From contig JASLHI010000041.1 in assembly GCA_030149815.1 (NCBI GenBank), forward strand, positions 1 through 15,580: a DNA stretch of 15,580 bases, read 5' to 3'. The DNA comes from Aquirhabdus sp. (GTDB lineage: Bacteria; Pseudomonadota; Gammaproteobacteria; Pseudomonadales; Moraxellaceae). Position numbers and translations under genes: made by a program. Shown piece after piece: positions 7,826-15,423 of the stretch; the stretch's first letter is position 1; each line of letters begins with the position of its first letter. A model generated the notes under the pieces. That model was given only the letters and a program-made list of their open reading frames with translations, was not told the DNA's origin and did no database searches.

Positions 7826-8656
7826 ATGGCTATTCTCAAAAAAATTGATCCCGCAACTTTAGAATCTATTTGTAAAATTCTAGGTGATACTACCAATGGC
7901 CTTACAGGTTCAGAAATATCTAAATATTTGAGTGAATGCAATATCTATGATCCTCAAATAAATTCCACGAAATGGAAAAAACTATATGATGCTCTAAACA
8001 TAAAACAAAATAATGATACATGTTCAAATCATCTGATTTTCTTTATCCAACATGTAATGAAGCCATCTAGACATTTTGATAATAAGGAATGGTTTACCGA
8101 AACACGTAAAAACCTAAACTTTGTATTATCTTTTGAAGGGTTAGAATTAGAAGAGACAGGAATTATAAAGCAAACTGTAGCAACAAAAACATTGTCAGAG
8201 GCAGAGGAACGCGCTCTACAACTAAGGAAAATACTCTTGGATAGAAGAATTCATCATGATGTTCTTATTTTCTGTAAAGCTGAATTGTTGGTAGATAATT
8301 ATTTCCATGCTGTTTTCGAAGCAACTAAAAGCATCGCAGAAAAAATTCGCAATAGAACAGCTCTTACTTCTGATGGATCTGAACTAATAGATCAAGCATT
8401 TTCCTTCAAAGGAAAAGTTCCTCATCTTGCTTTAAATAGGTTAGTTTCAGAAAGTGAGGAGAGTGAACAAAAGGGGTTTATGAATTTACTCAAAGGTATC
8501 TTTGGGACTTTTAGAAATACAACTGCACATGCCCCCAAAATTACTTGGACTATTGATGAACAGGATGCTTTAGATATTCTATCAACTATTTCTTTAATTC
8601 ATAGAAAGTTAGATAAAGCTATTGAGGCTAAAAAGATATATGAAGGAAAATTATAA
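7826..8656 (+). CDS. TIGR02391 (Ymh-like) protein with HEPN-type R-x4-H motif
   Basis: A 276-residue soluble protein, recognised from memory as the TIGR02391/Hypoth_Ymh type, whose members occur sporadically in bacterial accessory regions. The N-terminal part (about 1-80) contains GLTGSEISKYL and then TKWKKLYDAL, resembling the helical N-terminal domains found on AbiJ-like proteins. The C-terminal helical part contains DNYFHAVFEATKS and then GTFRNTTAHAP, where R230-N-T-T-A-H235 fits the HEPN R-x4-6-H active-site pattern. HEPN domains are often RNases in toxin and anti-phage systems, so an RNA-cleaving defensive role is an inference. ATG 7826 is chosen over TTG 7814; neither has a Shine-Dalgarno. 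Composition is clearly more AT-rich than metH, with frequent ATA and AGA codons, suggesting acquisition by transfer. It has no visible partner gene and converges on def with only 35 bp between stops. Confidence 0.75.
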   Translation: MAILKKIDPATLESICKILGDTTNGLTGSEISKYLSECNIYDPQINSTKWKKLYDALNIKQNNDTCSNHLIFFIQHVMKPSRHFDNKEWFTETRKNLNFVLSFEGLELEETGIIKQTVATKTLSEAEERALQLRKILLDRRIHHDVLIFCKAELLVDNYFHAVFEATKSIAEKIRNRTALTSDGSELIDQAFSFKGKVPHLALNRLVSESEESEQKGFMNLLKGIFGTFRNTTAHAPKITWTIDEQDALDILSTISLIHRKLDKAIEAKKIYEGKL

Positions 8657-8691
8657 CCTACCCTAGCTATCCGCTATAAAAAGAAGAAGAA

Positions 8692-9171
8692 CTAAATCCG
8701 CTCAACAAACAACACCCCATCCAAATGATCCACCTCATGCTGCACAATTCTTGCCGGAAAGCCTTCATAACGAGTCTCTACCACTTCACCTTGTAAAGTC
8801 CGATATCGCACCTTGACCGCTTGCGCGCGCTCAACCTGACCACGCTCATTCGGTACACTCAAGCAACCCTCTTCGCCTAAACAAGTCGCTTGCGAAAACT
8901 CCAAAATCTCAGGATTCACCATCACCACCGCATCCATTTCTGGCGCATCGGGATAGCGCGCATTTGGTCGTGATGCCACGATAATCACACGCTTAGAAAT
9001 ATAAACTTGCGGTGCAGCAATCCCAACTCCCTGACGCACAGACATCGTTGCATGCATGGCAGAAGCAAGTTGCTGCAACCACGCACTATTAAATTCACTC
9101 TCTGCCACAGACGCAGCTTTAAGTTTAAGAATATCTTCACCACGTTGGGCTACAGGTAAAATTGCACTCAT
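8692..9171 (-). CDS. def: Peptide deformylase
   Basis: Removes the N-formyl group from nascent proteins; a cytoplasmic metalloenzyme (Fe or Zn). All three family motifs are present in the 159-residue product: GVGIAAPQ (48-55), EGCLSVP (101-107, metal ligand C103) and HEVDH (145-149, ligands H145 and H149, catalytic E146). The start is ATG 9171 rather than the adjoining in-frame GTG 9174, because AAGG stands seven bases before the ATG. The protein is somewhat shorter than E. coli Def. NERG follows the second motif instead of the more usual PGxRG-like stretch, so it is probably an additional deformylase rather than the copy linked to fmt. This is inferred because fmt is not adjacent. Convergent with the TIGR02391-like gene. 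Confidence 0.95.
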   Translation of the reverse strand: MSAILPVAQRGEDILKLKAASVAESEFNSAWLQQLASAMHATMSVRQGVGIAAPQVYISKRVIIVASRPNARYPDAPEMDAVVMVNPEILEFSQATCLGEEGCLSVPNERGQVERAQAVKVRYRTLQGEVVETRYEGFPARIVQHEVDHLDGVLFVERI

Positions 9172-9224
9172 CACATGACCTTGTATTTTTAATCAAAAGA
9201 ATGAGCAACATCATACCAAAAACA

Positions 9225-9250
9225 AAAAACTCTCCTTACGGAGAGTTTTT
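9225..9250 (-). terminator. Rho-independent terminator of the DUF2505-like gene
   Basis: AAAAACTCTCC (9225-9235), loop TTAC, GGAGAGTTTTT (9240-9250): a perfect 11-bp stem. On the minus strand it lies 25 bp after the stop of the gene ending at 9276 and finishes in a U-run, separating that gene from def. Confidence 0.88.
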
Positions 9251-9275
9251 CAATCAAACTTGGGTTAACCCTAGA

Positions 9276-9767
9276 TTAGAGATGCTTTTTTAATTCATCT
9301 TTAACAATATCCAGCTCTAGCAGGCTGAATTTACGAATCTCACCTTCTGCATGCTTTTCAAGCATACCAGCAACTAATGGCACTTTCACTTTGACAGTCC
9401 AAGTTAATGTGATATCCACTTTCTCACTATTACCAGTCACAGTGCGTTCAGATTTTGCTTCTAAAGGCAGATTTGCACCCAATTCAACTGTAGAAAACAA
9501 ATTTTTCAGATTAGTCACATCGGTTCGTTTTAAACGAAATGCGTTTTTGAGTAATTTCTTTGCAATATCAGGAATATTGACATCAAGGTTATATTCACGG
9601 CGCATTGTATAAATATCGCCACGAACCTGTGATTCAAGAATTTCTAAATTCTCACCAGGAATACGTTTACATACAGCTTCATGCATCGATATATCAGCGG
9701 CAAGTTCTGTGAACTTTTCAATCGAAACACCATGAATTGTTTCATTAATCGTAAATTGATGCGCCAT
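9276..9767 (-). CDS. DUF2505-like conserved protein
   Basis: A 163-residue soluble protein with no signal peptide or membrane helix. It looks like the DUF2505 family, a START/SRPBCC-like fold with alternating beta strands and a long C-terminal helix. Visible examples are the strand-rich segment around SERTVTGNSEKVDITLTWTV and the helical C-terminus ending KDELKKHL. Such folds bind hydrophobic ligands, but no substrate can be inferred here. ATG 9767 is preferred over in-frame GTG 9776: it has GGA five bases upstream and gives the natural MAHQF start. It is a single-gene unit, divergent from the nitroreductase and closed by the 9225-9250 terminator. Family assignment is from general resemblance and is not certain. 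Confidence 0.7.
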   Translation of the reverse strand: MAHQFTINETIHGVSIEKFTELAADISMHEAVCKRIPGENLEILESQVRGDIYTMRREYNLDVNIPDIAKKLLKNAFRLKRTDVTNLKNLFSTVELGANLPLEAKSERTVTGNSEKVDITLTWTVKVKVPLVAGMLEKHAEGEIRKFSLLELDIVKDELKKHL

Positions 9768-9892
9768 AAATTCCACTTCACTCTATTTGGGATTCAATAA
9801 TAATTCCGCGAAAGTATATCATTCTCGTTTAGAGAACAACGTTCGCTTTGCAAAAAACGGATGACTATTTAGGTTATTTAAATTTTTATCGT

Positions 9893-9924
9893 GGTCATAG
9901 GGTTGTGATTTAATAACCATGACC
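9893..9924. repeat. Imperfect dyad in the nitroreductase leader
   Basis: GGTCAT (9893-9898) pairs with ATGACC (9919-9924), and GGTT (9901-9904) with AACC (9915-9918), leaving a two-base bulge and a ten-base AT-rich centre. It lies 52 bp before ATG 9977, in the gap shared with the divergent DUF2505-like gene, and could be a regulator site or a leader hairpin. Confidence 0.4.
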
Positions 9925-9976
9925 CCAATTATTTCTGACAACAATGATTGTCAACAAAACAGCTGAGAAATATATC

Positions 9977-10753
9977 ATGAGTGACGTTCTAAATGCCAAT
10001 ACAATTATAGTCGATGGCAAACAACGCTATTACGAACCAGCACCAAGCAACATGAATGTCGAAGCATTCCGTCAAGTTGTCACCAGCCGTCGCTCAGTGC
10101 GTAAATTTACTGACAAACCTATTCCAAAAGAAGTGCTCGATGATTGCCTAGATATGGCAATGCTGGCGCCCTGCTCATCAGGCTTACAACCTTGGGAATT
10201 CTATGTTGTTCGTTCTAAAGATAAAAAAGCCAAACTCGTTAAAGCCTGTATGAGCCAATTTGCAGCTAAAACAGCTGCCGAATTGATTGTGTGTGTCGCA
10301 CGAACTGACCGTATCGGTGATTACGCCCAAAAAGTTCTGCATGACTGGCCTACGCCCAACATGCCTCCTCTCGTCAAACGCTACTATCAACTCATTCCTT
10401 ATAACTACGCACTTGGTCCATTGAACAGTTTTGGCATGCTAAAAAAAGCTGCAGTTAAAGTCGGCGGCTTGATCACACCTTTACCACGTGGGCCTTATAC
10501 TAGTAAAGATTTGGATCTATGGGCTGCAAAAAGCACAGCACTCGCTTGTGAAAATCTGGTTCTAGCATTTCGTGCGCATGGTTTCGATACCTGCATGATG
10601 GAAGGATACGATGAGCATCGTGTGCGTAAACTCTTAAAACTGCCTAGTGCTGCACTACCCATTATGGTGATTGGTGCTGGTGAACGTGCCGATGATGGCG
10701 TGTTCTTTCCACAAATTCGCTTTGATCGTAAGCTGTTTATTCACGAAGTTTAA
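9977..10753 (+). CDS. Nitroreductase family FMN oxidoreductase
   Basis: A flavin-dependent NAD(P)H oxidoreductase, probably cytoplasmic and dimeric, of 258 residues. The N-terminal FMN phosphate-binding motif RRSVRKF spans 38-44. The second conserved segment APCSSGLQPWEFYVV (64-78) contacts the flavin. The C-terminal flavin-binding region includes GAGERADDG (233-241). About 50 central residues (115-175, with many prolines and tyrosines) form a family-variable insertion that would shape the substrate pocket. The in-frame ATG 9944 lacks any ribosome binding site, whereas ATG 9977 has GAGAAA about seven bases upstream. Physiological substrate unknown; members reduce nitroaromatics, quinones or act as dehydrogenases. 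It is a single-gene unit ending at a strong terminator. Confidence 0.88.
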   Translation: MSDVLNANTIIVDGKQRYYEPAPSNMNVEAFRQVVTSRRSVRKFTDKPIPKEVLDDCLDMAMLAPCSSGLQPWEFYVVRSKDKKAKLVKACMSQFAAKTAAELIVCVARTDRIGDYAQKVLHDWPTPNMPPLVKRYYQLIPYNYALGPLNSFGMLKKAAVKVGGLITPLPRGPYTSKDLDLWAAKSTALACENLVLAFRAHGFDTCMMEGYDEHRVRKLLKLPSAALPIMVIGAGERADDGVFFPQIRFDRKLFIHEV

Positions 10754-10770
10754 AGCTAAAAAACTCCATC

Positions 10771-10805
10771 AAAAAAGGCGCATTGATTGATCAAGCGCCT
10801 TTTTT
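10771..10805. terminator. Bidirectional terminator between nitroreductase and CDF genes
   Basis: AAAAAAGGCGC (10771-10781) pairs with GCGCCTTTTTT (10795-10805), extended by an inner TTGAT/ATCAA stem. A and T runs on both sides suit both converging genes. Confidence 0.9.
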
Positions 10806-10827
10806 CATGACTATTCTGTAGAAAATC

Positions 10828-11769
10828 TTATGCAGGTGAGTTTGAATGATGATCTAAATCTGGGCGCATATAAGGATCGACATGGGTCATTAAATTGAGC
10901 ACTCGATGCCTCTGCAAAACTCGTTTACGGGCTTCAACCGCAATATGATGCCCTTCTTCAACCGTTAGCGTTGCATCCACTTCGATATGCGCATCGACCA
11001 AAATCATGTCACCCATTTTGCGTGTTCGCACATCATGGATACCACTGACACCTTCAGTCTCCAAAAGTGTTTGGGTAATCGCATCAACTTCTTCGGCATC
11101 TGCTGCTTTATCCATCAAATCATTAAGCGCTTCCCAGCCAAAACTCCAACCCATTTTCATGATCATCAGGCCTACACACACTGCCGCAATCGGATCTAGG
11201 ATTGGATAACCCGCTAGATTTCCAACGATACCCACGCCAACAACCAATGAAGACGCTGCATCTGATCTAGCATGCCAAGCATTTGCCACCAACATGCTGG
11301 ACTTTACACGTTTTGCGACAGAGAGCATGTATCTAAACAATAGCTCTTTAGAAACCAAAGCGATTCCTGCAACCCACAAAGCCACAATATGAACTTTTGC
11401 AATCGAATCTGGATGCTGAATTTTATTAAACGCACTGAGCAACATCCCGATTCCGACCAATAACAGAATCAACCCAAGGATGAATGATGCCGCATTTTCA
11501 AAACGTTGATGCCCGAATTGATGATCTAAATCTGCATCTTTTTTACTATGATGACTTGCAAAAAGAACAATAAAGTCAGCAATCAAATCTGATAAGGAAT
11601 GAATACCATCTGCAACCAAACCTTGGGACTTAGAAAATAGACCGAGTACAATTTGTATGGTCGATAGCGTTAAATTCACAACAACACTGCACCATGTACT
11701 CTTAGACGCTGCTTTCGCGCGCTCATCAACTAAATCACCATCATGTTCAATTTCATCAAAAATCATCAT
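10828..11769 (-). CDS. Cation diffusion facilitator metal exporter
   Basis: An inner-membrane divalent-cation/proton antiporter of the CDF family, 313 residues. Six hydrophobic helices are visible between about residues 25 and 210. Helix 2 carries H57-S-L-S-D61 and helix 5 carries H166-A-R-S-D170, giving an HDHD transport site. The intervening DHQFGHQRFE (82-91) is the conserved loop. The C-terminal cytoplasmic domain (about 215-313) keeps metal-binding positions such as DAHIEV (259-264, H261) and THVDP (295-299). In this family HDHD is associated with zinc rather than the DDHD of E. coli FieF/YiiP, so zinc is the likeliest substrate, with cobalt or nickel possible. ATG 11769 and ATG 11766 are equally possible starts; neither has a good Shine-Dalgarno. 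No adjacent metal regulator is seen. Confidence 0.9.
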   Translation of the reverse strand: MMIFDEIEHDGDLVDERAKAASKSTWCSVVVNLTLSTIQIVLGLFSKSQGLVADGIHSLSDLIADFIVLFASHHSKKDADLDHQFGHQRFENAASFILGLILLLVGIGMLLSAFNKIQHPDSIAKVHIVALWVAGIALVSKELLFRYMLSVAKRVKSSMLVANAWHARSDAASSLVVGVGIVGNLAGYPILDPIAAVCVGLMIMKMGWSFGWEALNDLMDKAADAEEVDAITQTLLETEGVSGIHDVRTRKMGDMILVDAHIEVDATLTVEEGHHIAVEARKRVLQRHRVLNLMTHVDPYMRPDLDHHSNSPA

Positions 11770-11897
11770 ATTTTTGCGTACTCGATAACCATAGCCATCG
11801 TATTTTTATACAATGTCCAAATCACTAAAAATATTGAAAAAGAGATCACTCTAAGAGTAATGCGAATGTATCACCATCATGCGATAAATTGATGACA

Positions 11898-11924
11898 CAA
11901 AAAAACAGCTTTCGTAAAAGCTGT
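11898..11924 (-). terminator. Rho-independent terminator of the DksA/TraR-like gene
   Basis: Stem ACAGCTTT (11905-11912) with AAAGCTGT (11917-11924), loop of four. On the minus strand the stem is followed by seven U residues (11898-11904). Confidence 0.85.
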
Positions 11925-11976
11925 CTAATTATAACAAATGCGATCACGATAATTTAAAGTATCGTCCGACTTCTTT

Positions 11977-12312
11977 TTAAACTGCATGCGTTTTACATCG
12001 TGTGGCAAATGGTAAGGCTGCCAACCGTCCCGCCTCAATATCCTCGCCACATACTTCACAAATACCATATTGCCCAGCATCAAATCGTGCCAAAGCAGCT
12101 TGAACTTGATTGAATTCGCCTTTCGCAACTAATTGCACAGCCATTTGCTCATCATCGCGCCCATGTAAGCCCGCTTGATCGCTCCACTTATCATTATCTG
12201 GCGCATTGCGCTCTACGCGCTCCGCTTCTATTCGCGCAAGTCTCGCTTCTAGTTCATGCTGTAATGCAACCAAATGCTCACGTGTTTTATGCATATTGTT
12301 ATGTGCGCTCAT
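11977..12312 (-). CDS. DksA/TraR-family zinc-finger protein
   Basis: A small cytoplasmic protein of 111 residues with a long N-terminal helical part (about 1-80, rich in Glu, Arg and Ala, predicted coiled coil). A C-terminal zinc finger follows: C85-x2-C88-x17-C106-x2-H109 (numbered from ATG 12312). The segment YGICEVCGEDIEAGRLAALPFATRC is characteristic of the family. The last ligand position is His instead of Cys, and the protein ends two residues later. DksA-type proteins bind the RNA polymerase secondary channel and tune ppGpp-responsive transcription. This one lacks the longer DksA body, so it is a DksA-like paralogue of uncertain role. ATG 12312 is preferred over in-frame GTG 12315 because AAGGA lies six bases before the ATG. 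It has its own terminator. Confidence 0.88.
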   Translation of the reverse strand: MSAHNNMHKTREHLVALQHELEARLARIEAERVERNAPDNDKWSDQAGLHGRDDEQMAVQLVAKGEFNQVQAALARFDAGQYGICEVCGEDIEAGRLAALPFATRCKTHAV

Positions 12313-12425
12313 CACTTATCCTTGTCGTGAGTTATATGAGAGATCAATAACATAGAAAACCGCTCAATGTCTATGAAAATACATGCCCACTCTAGAATCT
12401 TTCCCACAATAACAAACTAGCATAC

Positions 12426-12453
12426 AAAAACACCCTACAAATTTTGCAGGGTG
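12426..12453 (-). terminator. Rho-independent terminator of the acyltransferase gene
   Basis: CACCCT (12431-12436) pairs with AGGGTG (12448-12453), with an inner CAA/TTG pairing after one mismatch. On the minus strand a run of five U residues follows (12426-12430). Confidence 0.82.
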
Positions 12454-12486
12454 CTTTAACTCTAAATCAATTAATTTAAATCGATT

Positions 12487-13614
12487 CTATTTGATAAATT
12501 TATCAGAAATTTTGGCAGAGAGTTTCATCGTATTTTTATCCACTAATTGATAAAAAACCTCAGAAAATGCAATGGTCAGTGCAACAACCGCCAAACACGT
12601 CACAACCGCAGCATTCGCATAACTCCAGTGCAGTTCGAGCAAAAATTCGAATAGCGGTAGCCCAACCGCAAATAGAATCAAAATATGATTCAAATAAGCC
12701 GCAAACGAAAGTTTGCCCAGATAAATGGTCACCCGATTACTAAACGCATCTGCCAATTTGCTGTTCCACATAATTGCCATCACAATCAACGGGCCTGATA
12801 GAAAATTCAGGATTTCGTAAGTCTGGTCATTTAGCAGATCATAAAACCACTGATAAGCACGACTCGTGTTATGTACACCCGCAAAGTACAAGCCGAGCAT
12901 CAAACAGAAAAATGCCGTTAGGTTAGAAAGACTTTTTTTATGAAAATAAAATAATGAACCAATCAAAAAGGCGGCATAACCGAGATAATCCAAATCTAGA
13001 CACAAAAGAATAGTCAGAATAGGAATTAACCACGAAAAAATGGCTTTCTTCTCTCTTAAATATAACAGAAAAAACAAACCAAATGAGCCCAAAAGCTCAA
13101 TGCGCATCGTCCACAAGACCCAGTTATAATCACTATATCCTAAGAAAAATGATTTGATACTGCCATCATAAAGCGCATAAATAAACGTTAAATCAGGTAC
13201 ATCGCCGATTGATGATCCCCAATCTGTCACATGCTCCGTCGGCGCATCGATAAAGCGGTACGCTGCCCATAACAAAATACAAGACACCAAAGCAGGCAAC
13301 ATTAAACGTGGATAGCGTTTGATGCTCATCTGTTTTATTTTTTTAATCGGATCACGACTGTTCACAATGGTGAACGTCAGCACATAACCACTCAGTACAA
13401 AAAAGATATAAACCGCTGCTGTTCCTGAATACCAAAAAGCAAATGGTGAGTTATGCATCCACAACTCATAATATTCAGTCGTTGTTGGATAATTAAAAAA
13501 ACTATGAAGTGATGGAAAAAATGTCAGTGATAAATGCGAAAAAACCACAAACAGGCATGCAACACCTCGAATGGCTTCAGCGGCTTCAATCTTTTCTTTT
13601 ATCATAACGACCAT
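12487..13614 (-). CDS. Acyltransferase 3 family membrane protein (OafA-like)
   Basis: An integral inner-membrane O-acyltransferase of about 375 residues with roughly ten hydrophobic helices. Near the N-terminus is the conserved A-I-R-G-V-A-C-L-F-V-V-F-S-H segment, holding the family Arg and His used in catalysis. It is followed by YIFFVLSGYVLT and an IKRYPRLMLPAL segment (the R-x-x-R-L-x-P-like motif of the family). Members acetylate or otherwise acylate surface polysaccharide, peptidoglycan or lipid sugars; the acceptor cannot be told from sequence. No glycosyltransferase or polysaccharide genes flank it, so it is an orphan modifier. The frame opens at TTG 13641. ATG 13614 or ATG 13605 is more plausible, but none has a clear ribosome binding site, so the exact start is uncertain. 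Confidence 0.88.
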   Translation of the reverse strand: MVVMIKEKIEAAEAIRGVACLFVVFSHLSLTFFPSLHSFFNYPTTTEYYELWMHNSPFAFWYSGTAAVYIFFVLSGYVLTFTIVNSRDPIKKIKQMSIKRYPRLMLPALVSCILLWAAYRFIDAPTEHVTDWGSSIGDVPDLTFIYALYDGSIKSFFLGYSDYNWVLWTMRIELLGSFGLFFLLYLREKKAIFSWLIPILTILLCLDLDYLGYAAFLIGSLFYFHKKSLSNLTAFFCLMLGLYFAGVHNTSRAYQWFYDLLNDQTYEILNFLSGPLIVMAIMWNSKLADAFSNRVTIYLGKLSFAAYLNHILILFAVGLPLFEFLLELHWSYANAAVVTCLAVVALTIAFSEVFYQLVDKNTMKLSAKISDKFIK

Positions 13615-13993
13615 TAATGTAGATTCAGAAAGTTCAACCAAAATACGAAATATTTGAGCTGTACAATAGAAGATATATGTTTCGACGAAAAGCAGTTCAC
13701 AAATACTGCTCTAAAATCTTATAGATGAGCATTCGCATTATAAACTTATATCACAATGCGTGAAAGACTACCCCAATTTTGAGCCTCTTCGTCATATCAA
13801 AATGAGCGGCTTATTAGTTTTTTCAAAGATACTCTTATAAATATCTTAAAAACTATATCGAGTATGGCGATCCACACGCACTAAGTTGGCACTCTTCATG
13901 CTATTCTTTACACGGTATGATTTCACATAAATTAAAAATGAATTGTGAGTTGTCAGCAATTGATGATTTTCGCAACAAATACTGGAGTTTAAC
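13615..13993. other. Divergent intergenic region upstream of acyltransferase and wax ester synthase genes
   Basis: About 380 AT-rich bases without a convincing gene. Both flanking genes are transcribed outwards, so it must hold both promoters; TATGAT at about 13917 is a possible -10 for the wax ester synthase. It holds a dyad, AGCAGT (13691-13696) and ACTGCT (13705-13710), with an 8-bp spacer. GGAG seven bases before ATG 13994 is a good ribosome binding site for the plus-strand gene. Frames in this gap are short and lack coding signs. Confidence 0.6.
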
Positions 13994-15370
13994 ATGCGTG
14001 CATTGGGTCCAATTGATTTAGTATTTTTATCACTCGAAAGCAGAAAACAACCGATGCACGTCGGTGGATTGTTCCTCTTTAAACTCCCTGAAAACGCTCC
14101 TTCAGATTTTGTTTGGCAACTCGTCCAAAAAATCCGTGCGTCGAATGAACAACCTATCCAGCCTTTTAACCAAGTGCTCAATGGTTATTTTTGGGATCGC
14201 GATCATGAATTTGATATTGATCAACATTTCAGACATATTTCTCTACCAAAGCCAGGACGTGTTCGTGAGTTATTGACCTACGTTTCACAAGAACATTCCG
14301 CACTTCTTGATCGCGCAAAACCATTATGGGAATGTCATGTAATTGAAGGGATTGAAGGCGACCGTTTTGCGATGTATATGAAAATGCACCACGCCCTGAC
14401 CGATGGTGTGGGCGGAATGAAATTAGTGCAACGTGCGCTATCAACCGACCCTAACGACGAAGGGACAACGCCACTTTGGGCAGTCAAAAGCCCGCGCCAT
14501 AAAAAAGCAGGGATTACACTCAGTAAAACCACTCAATTTTTTAATACTGTTGCGAAACAAATTCAAATCGCTCCAAACGTTACTCGTGAGGTCTATACCT
14601 CAATTACGCACCGTAAAGATCCAAATTACGTATCAGTCTTCCAAGCACCGCGTAGTATTATTAACCAACCTGTTTCAGCGTCACGTCGATTTGCAGCACA
14701 GTCTTATGACTTAGAGCGGTTACGTACCATCGCCAAGAAACTTTCAGTCTACTTAGGTGAAAAAGTCACCCTTAACGACATCGTATTGGCAATCTGTTCA
14801 GGTGCAATGCGCGCTTACCTCAGTAATCAAAATGCACTACCAGCAAAACCATTAGTCGCCATGGTACCAATCTCATTGCGTCAAGAAGGTGACGACAGTG
14901 GCAATGCTATTGCAATGATTCTTGCAAACTTAGCAACGCATCTCAGTGATCCACTGGAACGCCTCACCACGATTCGTAATAGCGTACTGAATTCCAAAGA
15001 TCGTATGAGTCGTATGACTCCAGCAGAAATTCTGAATTACACAGGAATTGTATTTTCGCTGGCTGGACTCAATTTGGTCACGGGTGCTGCGCCAAAAATT
15101 CAGGCATTTAATATTGTCATTTCTAACGTACCAGGCCCTAAAGAAACATTGTACTGGAATGGTGCAATGCTTGATGCGCTTTATCCTGTATCGATTGTTA
15201 TGGACGGTCAAGCAACTAACATTACCCTAACCAGCTATCGTGACAAATTAGAAGTAGGCATTATTGCTTGCCGTAAAACATTACCAAGCATTCAAAGTTT
15301 ACTCGGCTTATTAGAATACGAAATCGTCATTCTAGAGCGTCTGACTGCGGATATTCCGCTCGAAGGCTAA
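13994..15370 (+). CDS. atfA: Bifunctional wax ester synthase/diacylglycerol acyltransferase
   Basis: Condenses acyl-CoA with fatty alcohols (wax esters) or diacylglycerol (triacylglycerol). It is the storage-lipid enzyme typical of Acinetobacter, acting at the inner face of the membrane and on lipid inclusions. At 458 residues it equals the remembered length of A. baylyi AtfA. The N-terminal block HPID/GPIDLVFLSLE with QPMHVGGLF is conserved. The catalytic HHxxxDG motif is H132-H133-A-L-T-D137-G138, PLW is at 110-112, and ND-I-V-L-A starts at 261. ISNVPGP is at 376-382 and YWNGAMLDALYP at 387-398. Residues 251-257 (around YLGEK) look like an insertion relative to A. baylyi. The start is fixed by GGAG and the MRxLxPID opening. 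Single-gene unit. Confidence 0.95.
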   Translation: MRALGPIDLVFLSLESRKQPMHVGGLFLFKLPENAPSDFVWQLVQKIRASNEQPIQPFNQVLNGYFWDRDHEFDIDQHFRHISLPKPGRVRELLTYVSQEHSALLDRAKPLWECHVIEGIEGDRFAMYMKMHHALTDGVGGMKLVQRALSTDPNDEGTTPLWAVKSPRHKKAGITLSKTTQFFNTVAKQIQIAPNVTREVYTSITHRKDPNYVSVFQAPRSIINQPVSASRRFAAQSYDLERLRTIAKKLSVYLGEKVTLNDIVLAICSGAMRAYLSNQNALPAKPLVAMVPISLRQEGDDSGNAIAMILANLATHLSDPLERLTTIRNSVLNSKDRMSRMTPAEILNYTGIVFSLAGLNLVTGAAPKIQAFNIVISNVPGPKETLYWNGAMLDALYPVSIVMDGQATNITLTSYRDKLEVGIIACRKTLPSIQSLLGLLEYEIVILERLTADIPLEG

Positions 15371-15423
15371 GTCACAGAAACTTGATCCAAATCGGCATGC
15401 ATAATTGTGAAATATCATGAAAA

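Noticed and set aside
7766..8691. Insertion-element boundaries around the TIGR02391-like gene
   Set aside because: The composition suggests transfer, but no direct repeats, terminal inverted repeats, integrase or tRNA could be seen at either edge.
11925..12128. Minus-strand frame of 67 codons overlapping the DksA/TraR-like gene
   Set aside because: It overlaps the zinc-finger gene in another frame and runs through its terminator; no coding signs.
13846..14181. Minus-strand frame of 111 codons upstream of and into the wax ester synthase gene
   Set aside because: Half of it is antisense to the conserved N-terminus of the wax ester synthase; no ribosome binding site or recognisable domain.
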